A DNA stretch of 64,000 bases, taken from the NCBI GenBank assembly GCA_006384855.1, contig VCJN01000108.1, positions 62,001 to 126,000 of the forward strand. Direction: 5' to 3'. This document shows, one piece after another, positions 56,830 to 64,000 of this stretch. Positions within the stretch are counted from its first letter, which is position 1, and every line of letters begins with the position of its first letter. A model generated the notes under the pieces. It did no database searches. It was given only the letters and a program-made list of their open reading frames with translations, and was not told where the DNA came from. Source of the DNA: Tetraselmis striata (lineage: Eukaryota; Chlorophyta; Chlorodendrophyceae; Chlorodendrales; Chlorodendraceae). A program made the position numbers and the translations under genes.

Positions 56830-58290
56830 AACGTTCGCGGAACCATGTGGCGCTTCACGGCGCTACCGATGGGGTGGTCGTTCAGCCCCTACTAATTCTG
56901 CACCCTAGTTGGCGTGATGGTGCGCAACCTCCGCCAACCAAAGTTCACGACCTACGCGCTGTCGTCCTGGCCCTCGCTTCGACGTTTGCGTCGGCGCAAG
57001 GCCCGGGGCATCTGCCTACTGCCGTGCGTCGACGACTGCCTTTTTGTCGCCCCGTCAGGTGAGGTCGCGTCCCAGCTACGCGCGATTATAGACCGACTGC
57101 GGGGCGGGCGACGAATGGGCCTAGCCCGTCACCCCACCAAAGCCCACCTTGAGCCTACCCAGCGCCTCCATCTCTCGGGCACGACATGGACCTTACCGAC
57201 ATGCGCTTAAACGCGCCGCCCGGGAAGCTCAAGCTGATGGCGGTCCTCGCCCGCGACCCTCTCCGCCGCGCTGCACGCCGCCGCCGCCGCTTGCCCGCCG
57301 CTGCACGCCGCTCGCCGCGCGGGAAAAGGAAGTTTCTTTTCCATGCCATCCCGCCGGCGCGCTTCTACCTCCGCGAGGCCCACAGCGGCATGCACTCATG
57401 CCGGTCGTGAAGCGGGGATGTCAAACTTGACGTGGCGTGGCAGACTGGCGTGGCAGCTAATCCGCGACGTGGAGTGGTGGCGCGATGTACCCATCATGCA
57501 CAATGGCGCCCCGATCTTGCGGCCGGCCGAATCGTGCTACTTACACACCAACTTCAGCTAGCGCGGATGAGTGCGGTACTAAACGAGCGAGCGGAGGCGC
57601 GCTGCTTCCGGTACGAGGAGGATCGGGCGCAACACATCACTTACAAGGAACTGAAAACGGTAGGTCTCGCGGTCTAGGTCTTCCTCCATAACGTGGTCAG
57701 GCGCAAAAATGTATTGTTGCACGAGGACAACCATGCGGTAGTCCACGTCCTCTCCAACCTTACGTCCCGCTCCCCATTACTTTTGACATAGTTGCAAAAA
57801 CAGTGGGGCCTACATGGTGTACACGGCATTCGGTTACGTGTAAGGTATATCCGCTCGGCGGCTAACGCGTGGACGGGCAGACTGTCACGAGTGGTGGACA
57901 AATCGGATTGGGCGGTCCATCCTAGTATTTTCCGATTATACGTCAACGTCTTGTGGAGGGCCCACACGGTGGATCGGTTCGCCACCATGGAAAACGCCCA
58001 AGCACTTGCGTACAATTCTCGGTGGGATCCTCGTACGGAGGCAATGGACGCCTTGTCCATATCGGACGACACGTGGTGCCGCGAGGCAAGTTGGTGCAAC
58101 CCCCTTTTGGCCTGATGGACGACCTCGTACTCAAGCTGTGCCATTCGGGCGCAGCTGCTACGTTGGTCGCACCGGCGTGGTACGATCGGCCGTGGGTGCC
58201 GCTGCTGAACGATCTGGCTGCTAAAACGCGGCATTACCTCCCTCCCGCGACTTGTTCTTTCCCGGACGGCTAGGCGCGCGCGTCGGCGTG
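56830..58290 (+). pseudogene. PAT/Ngaro-like reverse transcriptase and RNase H
   Basis: RT: NVRGTMWRFTALPMGWSFSPYYFCTLVGVMVRNLR, then LLPCVDDCLFVAPSG (a VDD version of the catalytic box), then GLARHPTKAHLEPTQRLHLSG. RNase H and distal region: ITYKELKTVGLAV, LLHEDNHAVVHVLSNLTSRSP, LRVRYIRSAANAWTGRLSRVVDKSDW, HTVDRFATMENAQALAYNSRWDP and WCREASWCNPLL. Stop codons and frame changes occur throughout. Confidence 0.82.
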
Positions 58291-59525
58291 TGGCCACCGC
58301 GCTGGCGCATGCCAATTTTAAGAGTACCGCTCCGTCCTTTTTCTACCGACCCCGTCGTACCGGACTCGCGGAGTTAAATTCTCTGTTAGCGGTGCGATTT
58401 TCAGCGGTGCCAGCGCGTTTCGCCGCCTCGCGTAATGGGCGCAGTCGCGCGCCGCTACTGTACGCCGTGCGCGCAGTCGCGCCGGTGCCCTGGGCGCCCA
58501 GCATGCGCATGTGGGCGCTCCGCATGGTGAGCGCGGACGGCATCGGTAGGTCAACGCGCGGCGGACTTCCCGTCCGCCACAACAATAAAGCTGCGATCGG
58601 TCACGTCTTGCTCGTCGGAGCATAACCTCTTCATGGAGTTATGTGCGCGGGAAGGGCTCTCCCCGTTGCAAGCGGACACGCCGTTCGTTGTCCGCTACAT
58701 CGCATGGGCTGCCGAACGCTGATGCAACAAGGCCGGGGTCGTTCAGCCCTACTACCTTTCGGCGATCCACACATTTCCGCGACCACGTGTTAGAGCCCGT
58801 TGCGCTTGGCCCCTTGGCCAACCAGGCCGTCATCGTCTGGAAGCTGGCCCAGATGGATACCCCCGCCACGGACGTCCGTGTAGCCTTGCATGCGAACGTC
58901 TCCCTTCGGCGCATGCCCTGCAAGTAAGGCAACCGTGCACGCTATTAGTACGTTTTGCGCGTGTTCTTGGTACCTCGGTCAATTTCCTCTTCCTCAATCA
59001 GTCACAGACGAATACCACCGGTCGCGTTGGGGATATCTCGGTTGACCCCCGTACAATCACACTTTTCTGTCGGGAGGCGAAAACCCACGGTCCGGACGAA
59101 TTGGTGTCAACTCTCCAAATTTCGCGGTCATCCCACTGGGAGATTGCGGATTTCATGCAGGCGTTCATCGCTCATTCCCGGGCTACCGTGCTACCCGCAG
59201 CTACGCACTTGTGACAGCTGCTTGGTGATCGCCCGGGGTCATGGACATCGGACACGGTTACCGGTGGATTACCGTTGCATGCCAAGCCCTCGTCGAGCGC
59301 CCGCCCCCCCGTTTCAATTCGTCGGCTTGTGGGACATCGCACAATCTTCGCAGCGGCGAAGCGTCGACCGCTTCCGGAGCTGGCGTTACCCTCCCCAAGA
59401 TTTGTTGGCTCGGCGACTGGGTGGACGGCAGCAACGTTGTCCACACCTTTATCGTTCCCGGGATTTTGGAATCCGTCGGCGATCAGTTCTTTTTCTCCGT
59501 TTTGACCCCGTTGGCCTTCCAGTAA
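58290..59525 (+). pseudogene. Tyrosine recombinase of the second DIRS-order element
   Basis: The core-binding half is recognisable (ELCAREGLSPLQADTPFVVRYIAWAAER, VVQPYYLSAIHTFPRDHVLEPVALGP). Downstream, ISVDPRTITLFCREAKTHGPDE precedes the catalytic boxes, which read SHNLRSGEAST (His and Arg kept), VTLPKICWLGDWVDGSNVV (GGW changed to GDW) and HTFIVPG, where the usual nucleophile Tyr segment is degraded. The frames are broken. Confidence 0.75.
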
Positions 59526-60054
59526 GCTCCGTCATCCACAGTCCATTGTTGAACGTTTCCGGGCGTGCGTGGCATGCGCCCCTTTGGTTTTTGTGGCAAA
59601 ACGAGACTCGCAATGTGCCCAATCGTTGTTCGGTACTTCACTTCAATTAAGCAGACAAACCGAGTGCGCGGGCAGTCGATACGCACTTCTACTACCCGCG
59701 AACACTTCTACCGGATGTCGCTGCGAATTTGCACGACTCGCCGGGATTACTTTCAAGGCCTTCCCGAAGTTTCTACAATGGCGACGGCTGGCGGTTGTCA
59801 CCAGCCGACCGTCGACTGCTCCCGACCCCACAGTCCAGAACACTCAAACACTCTTTAGGTGGTGCAAGAGGGTCCACGACGGTGCTCATCCCTTTTGTTG
59901 TAGTGCTTCTCGCACCCCTCATCCCACCCTACTCGTTCGGTGTGGCGGTGCTTTGTAATCAAGTCACAAGCTCCTTTGGCAAAACGAGACGCGCACTGTG
60001 TCTTAAATATGATAATCGTAACCCGTAATATTTTTCAAAGTTGACCCTGGGTGT

Positions 60055-60350
60055 GCCAAAAGGATCGCGCAGGCTGTTTTACACTTCTAGATGCCAAACC
60101 GCCGAAGTTGACGGAGAGGTTCGGTGAAAGCGTGGAGGGAGAACGGAGTCAAAAGGGGGGGGGGGGGGGGGGGGGGGCGCAGTGTGCCAACGAAACTGTA
60201 AGATGACAGACTCAGCTGGTACGGGTGCTTTTATATCTGCTCGCGGTGCACACGAAAAGGCACAGCAACGGGTGAACTAGAAACCCGTACCGCTAGCTGC
60301 AACATCACATGCAACTAGAACTAACGCGGTTGAGGAAAGAGGAAACCCTA
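60055..60350 (-). repeat. LTR-like repeat, copy 2, next to a 27.8-kb-like block
   Basis: 60185-60350 is homologous to 48180-48350 (GAAACTG.AAGATG, CAACGGGTGAACTAG, GCGGTTGAGGAAAG). The stretch 60055-60150 in front of it resembles 27815-27900 (CAGGCTGTTTTACAC..., AGGTTC.G.GAAAG). A G21 run separates them. Confidence 0.55.
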
Positions 60351-61148
60351 GAAACTAGTAATCTAGTTTAGAACAGTTCAAGTTGAGTTTAGTTTTGCCA
60401 GAGAAGAGCGAACGTAGGGAGCAGAAAATTGATGAGCTAGGGGTAGCTCCATATCACATAGGAGGCGCCGGTCACATAGGAGGCCACCGTTGCGGAGTGT
60501 ATTGTTGCACCTTGAAGTGGCGCAAAGGCGCGATGTGGCCTAATAACTAAGCGCTTGTGGACGGTAGAAAGTTGGGGTCGACTTGGTTCAGATCGATGTC
60601 GGAGATGAGCGTCCACAACGATTCCATGCCGTACCCGTACAGCACTTCGGATTCCGAATAAAACCCGCATCGCCCGCACGACGACGAGCGCTATAATCCT
60701 CACTAGAACTACGAAGTACACCTGAGAGATTTAAGATCCTCCACGGGAACCCTCTTAGCCGCTACCTAGCACAAATATAAGATGCGCCGTAGGAGTATGG
60801 CGGCCAGACCGCATGCGTCGAGGCATCGAAAGGTCGGCATATTTCGTCGCGACATCTCGCCGGCACCGATAGATGAAGACGCGACGAGCGATAGGCAGGC
60901 GTCCTCCTTGGGCTGCCTACGTGCCCGTCGGGGTGGGATACGGTGGGAGTGACTTTGATTCGTGGCCTCGACGGCGAGGCAGCAAGAATGACGGGCGGGA
61001 GCATGGCGGTATCGTCGCGCACGCCGCCCGTGGGCTAGCGCGACGTCTGCTGTTATCCGCATGCTATCGACGCGCGAGCAGGCAACCCCGGCGAGTCGGC
61101 GACGGGTAGCTTGACGCCATGTTGAGCGAGCACATGCTCTCTACACGA
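60351..61148. other. No gene recognised
   Basis: Probably decayed interior of the gag/LTR element family, but no domain is readable. The frames at 60762-61062 (minus) are Arg/Ser-rich without motifs. Confidence 0.35.
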
Positions 61149-61475
61149 GCTCTGGCATCGCGAGGTAGTCATCCTCGCTCGCCACTCGTGGATCTTGAAC
61201 CAGCACGACCGCAGTGGGCTAGCTCAACCAAGTCGGGGCGCATTGTGGCTCCCCCGTTGCCTACCGGTTGTCCCGTGACACGTGGCGCACATATGGAACC
61301 ATGCATTTGCCCCGTCGCCACCATCCTCGCGATCACGAGCCGTCAATTGAGTCAGCGACGCAGAAAAGCTCTAGTAGCAACGCAGATTAGGCATGCAATG
61401 CATGTCTCCTTGAAGCGTCTCGAGTTTCGGCTCGGCGGGTCCTTCTCTATTTGCCATGGTGACGCACGGATGTAA
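61149..61475 (-). pseudogene. Gag N-terminal fragment, second copy
   Basis: The minus strand from ATG about 61459 encodes MANREGPAEPKLETLQGDMHCM, followed by a stop and SASLTQLTARDREDG. This parallels the frame starting at 48060 (MPDGEPVTGPTLESRQADVHA...SSLTQLTDTRDRV). DNA words GGTAGTC.TCCTCG, GCGCATTG.GGCTCCCCCGTTGCCT and CGATCACGAG are shared with 47775-47945. Confidence 0.6.
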
Positions 61476-61534
61476 AATATCGGACGAAAATATCCCAGAT
61501 AGTGATTCGGGTGTGGTTTTTAAACAGCATGTGA

Positions 61535-62304
61535 CCTTAATGCCCGTAACATGTTATCACGGGGCAGTTAATCGTTGTGTGGAACACATCGAAACCGGAA
61601 AATAGCAGGCCCATCAGCTACTACATGCGTCAAAATTGATGAACGGGTTTTTGACAACTCAACTTCAAATTGGTGCCCTATACGCGGTACAACGAGCCGT
61701 TTGCTATACCGGATTTATATAACAAAGCGTCATTTTTGCTTTCGAGCTGCGGCCTGAGCGTTTAAGCGGCGCTCTCCGTAAGCGCGTACGCCCGTGCGCA
61801 TGTTCGATTATCGCAGCAATGGGCGGATTTCTTCGTAGTGAGGCGGGCCCGCCCCGCGCGCGAACCACAGTGCGCGGACTTTGCGGGCGCGGGTGCTTGC
61901 GGTTGCCACTAAGTACCGCATACAGTTTACAGCCCCGCTGTGACCGTATGTATTGCGCGCTTATATTGCGAGTTTTGCTCATTTCATTGCTCACCCGGAG
62001 TTTCCGTTTCTCCGCGGCGCGCACTAGCGGGCGAGTATCGCTGATTTGTGAAGCGCATACGCCAAGCGCGGCCATGGGCTCGCGACGCAAGATAGCCGTA
62101 ACATCACCTCGCATGTTCTCAGAGTAGAGCATCGAAATACCCTAGATAACCCGAGATATACACCGCATGCATGCGATGTAACGCATTTACATTGGCAAGA
62201 TGTAGCATTTCACCAATGCTAGATGTAAATGTGTATATGTCCAGCATACGCCACCGCATTCATTGTGCGACTACTAGGGCCGGCTAGCTCGAGGGATGAT
62301 GAGG

Positions 62305-62351
<47 letters not shown>

Positions 62352-62548
62352 GTATGTATATGGCATATATGCCCACAAAGCAGGAATCGGTTTGGCGACA
62401 TGTGGCGTGCAGCATTGCATGCGCACAGATTAAGACATACCCGTTCACTACTTTTGACTCGTGTATATATATGGCTGCTTGTATGTCTGCTCATGCTGCA
62501 CACCCAAGGGCACAACAAAGGGTGAACTTTAGACACATGCAGCTACTA
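61535..62548 (-). repeat. LTR-like repeat, copy 3, interrupted
   Basis: 61535-61610 matches the first block of copy 1 (GCAGTTAATCG..GTGTGGAACAC.TCGAAACCGGAA). 62475-62548 matches its middle block (TGTCTGCTCATGCTGCACACCCAAGGGCACAACAAAGGGTGAAC). The final block (AAAGCGGGCGAGGAAAG) occurs only at 63914, beyond the inserted DNA element. The DNA between 61620 and 62470 is an additional insertion or divergent sequence. Confidence 0.6.
62308..62339. repeat. (TA)n microsatellite
   Basis: About 16 TA units followed by five TATG units. Confidence 0.95.
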
Positions 62549-63907
62549 CACCCCTCCATATAAGTCCCAGGCCCCTTTCTCGCCGAATCCGAGCTTACAA
62601 ATAGTAGGGCAGCTGAATCTATGTTTTATGACCTGAAATCCTGGAATATTCCACATTAATGCTCAGCCTTTACCACCATAGGGTGTAAGCAACCCCTTTG
62701 GCCCTACAAGTGCCCTACACGAGTGGCACTTGCGCCACACTTCGCGTTTCTAGTACCCCCACAACAACGGGGGTTGGTGCTCCGCACGTCCCGCCGCGCA
62801 TGCATAGACCATTGCATGGCGGGATGGCCATGCATGTGTGGGCGAGGAAACAAGTCAGCAAAGAGGCTAGGGCATTTTTGCTTGGGGTGGGGCCATAGTG
62901 GCGTGCGCCCGTGCACGATGCGGCGTGATACCATCGCCACTGCATTGCCGCCTAGTGGTGCAGCTCTCAAACTCGCGGTATCGCTCAGTACGTTGCGAAG
63001 AAACGTCAGAAAATTTTCATATAAATACCAATAAAAAACTACGCGAGCAAGACTACAAATTCCACGCCTGCAGCACGGTTGTCCGAGGCCATTTAGGCAC
63101 TTTTTCGAATTTTTTGAAACAATATGTCGAAATCTGACGTCCGTGTCACCGTGTGGTCAACATCTTGGCGTGAAACGACACGCCAAGGGGATCTCAAAAC
63201 CTGATACACGGTGGCGGGGACACTAGTCATACAAGTGTTGTATGTACTTGTGCACGGACTTCTCATACTTGGCACATACCCCCCTTGAGCGATCCCCACG
63301 GCCGCCATTCCGGATCCCCCCTTTCACAACATTATTTTCACCAGCATCGACGCATTAAGGTGCACGCCATTGCCGCCCACTGGGCTCACCATGGCGCGCT
63401 ATGAGCATGCATGCATGCGGCCATGCGCTGCTATAGAAAAGCTTTGGCCTACGGCAAAGAGGCCGCGAGAATCCTCTCCCGCCTGCGCGTGCAACGATCA
63501 CAGCCGCATTTTGTCCATGATCTACGTGCATGGACACGTAGGGCTTGGTCCAAGTCGTGAATGACCTAATTTCAATGCCCTACGTGTATGGTGGATAGTG
63601 ATAATAGTTACCAAGGCTGATGTGGTATGAGTACGGGGCTGTGGTGCCCCATGCCTATTTGTGCACACGAGTGGCGCAATTTGTGGTTTTGAAGCGCTAG
63701 CCCAGAAGCCTTGCTTTTGCATGAATGAAAGCGTCGACGGCAACGGTCCCCGCGTGGCAATATGGGATGTATCGCGCTATCGCGGCATTTCCCCCCAGCC
63801 GTACGTACGACCATGAGTAACCCGCATGCACGCACGCACGGCCTCAGTGCAGCCGCGCACGGGCATGTGAATCAATTTAGCAAACCCCATATTTATGTGG
63901 AAGGGTG
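62549..63907 (+). mobile_element. Non-autonomous DNA transposon, copy B (TA target)
   Basis: Begins CACCCCTCCATATAAGT and ends ATTTATGTGGAAGGGTG, flanked by TA on both sides. It is 1,359 bp, almost the length of copy A (1,345 bp), and is homologous to copy A read in reverse. It splits the LTR-like repeat, whose blocks resume immediately after it, so the borders are supported by comparison with uninterrupted copies at 48155 and 60185. No transposase frame. Confidence 0.75.
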
Positions 63908-64000
63908 TAGTAGAAAGCGGGCGAGGAAAGAAGAAACGCCGAGGAACTCGTCGCTACCCCATATCAAACAATTCATTGAACAGAACATAAGCGACTGTAA
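63908..64000 (-). repeat. End block of LTR-like repeat, copy 3
   Basis: AGTAGAAAGCGGGCGAGGAAAGAAGAAA continues the LTR-like repeat interrupted at 62548; compare AAAAAGCGGTTGAGGAAAGGAGGAAA in copy 1. The window ends in this block. Confidence 0.5.

Larger units (their letters stand above)
56113..59915 (+). mobile_element. Second DIRS-order retrotransposon (PAT/Ngaro-like), degenerate
   Basis: A plus-strand RT - RNase H - YR cassette (56840-59525) is bracketed by degenerate direct repeats at 56113-56360 and 59650-59915. These share GCAGACAAACCGAGTG, CTTCCCGAAGTTTCTA.A.TGGCG.CGGCTGGC, TCCCGACC and CATTCCTTTTGTTG/CATCCCTTTTGTTG. The direct-repeat format suggests the PAT/Ngaro/Kangaroo branch. It carries many stops and frameshifts. 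It is not the same family as the element at 31-45 kb, since the RT and YR differ widely. Confidence 0.8.

Overview
The window looks like a piece of nuclear genome from a green alga (chlorophyte, probably Chlorophyceae). The reasons are: two host genes split into many short GC-rich exons with GT-AG introns; long C homopolymers inside introns; TGTAA motifs (the chlorophyte poly(A) signal) downstream of some reading frames; and tyrosine-recombinase (YR) retrotransposons of the DIRS/PAT kind known from volvocalean algae. No prokaryotic operons, rRNA or CRISPR arrays are visible, and I could not support any tRNA. The species is not identifiable from the sequence alone. || Host genes. (1) About 4.5-15.8 kb, plus strand: a ten-exon gene for a FIST-domain (FIST_N + FIST_C) protein with a possible organelle-targeting N-terminus. 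All exon phases agree, but exon 5 holds a one-base frameshift. (2) 17.4-20.3 kb, minus strand: a seven-exon nucleobase transporter of the NAT/NCS2 family (uric acid/xanthine permease type) with an intact signature motif; it encodes 596 aa and looks functional. The two genes are convergent. || From about 20 kb onward the window is mostly transposable elements of different ages. 22.9-30.2 kb: a dead LINE, copies of a 209-bp repeat family, and a 2.3-kb element flanked by identical 209-bp direct repeats. 31.3-45.5 kb: a DIRS-order retrotransposon on the minus strand (gag, RT, RNase H, YR). Its YR gene is cut by an 8,638-bp DNA transposon (32,129-40,766) with 37-bp perfect terminal inverted repeats, a TNP2/Plavaka-like multi-exon transposase and a second orphan gene. 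45.9-48.4 kb: remnants of another YR element. 50.4-54.8 kb: a decayed, intron-containing DDE transposase of an unusual family (SDGGPDHN motif). 56.1-59.9 kb: a second DIRS-order element on the plus strand with degenerate flanking direct repeats. 60-64 kb: fragments of a gag/LTR family, one of which is split by a 1.36-kb TA-flanked DNA element whose relative lies at 1.47-2.81 kb. || Apart from the transporter, most coding sequences here carry stops or frameshifts. The element most likely to be recently active is the 8.6-kb DNA transposon, judged by its perfect termini and the clean two-base target duplication.
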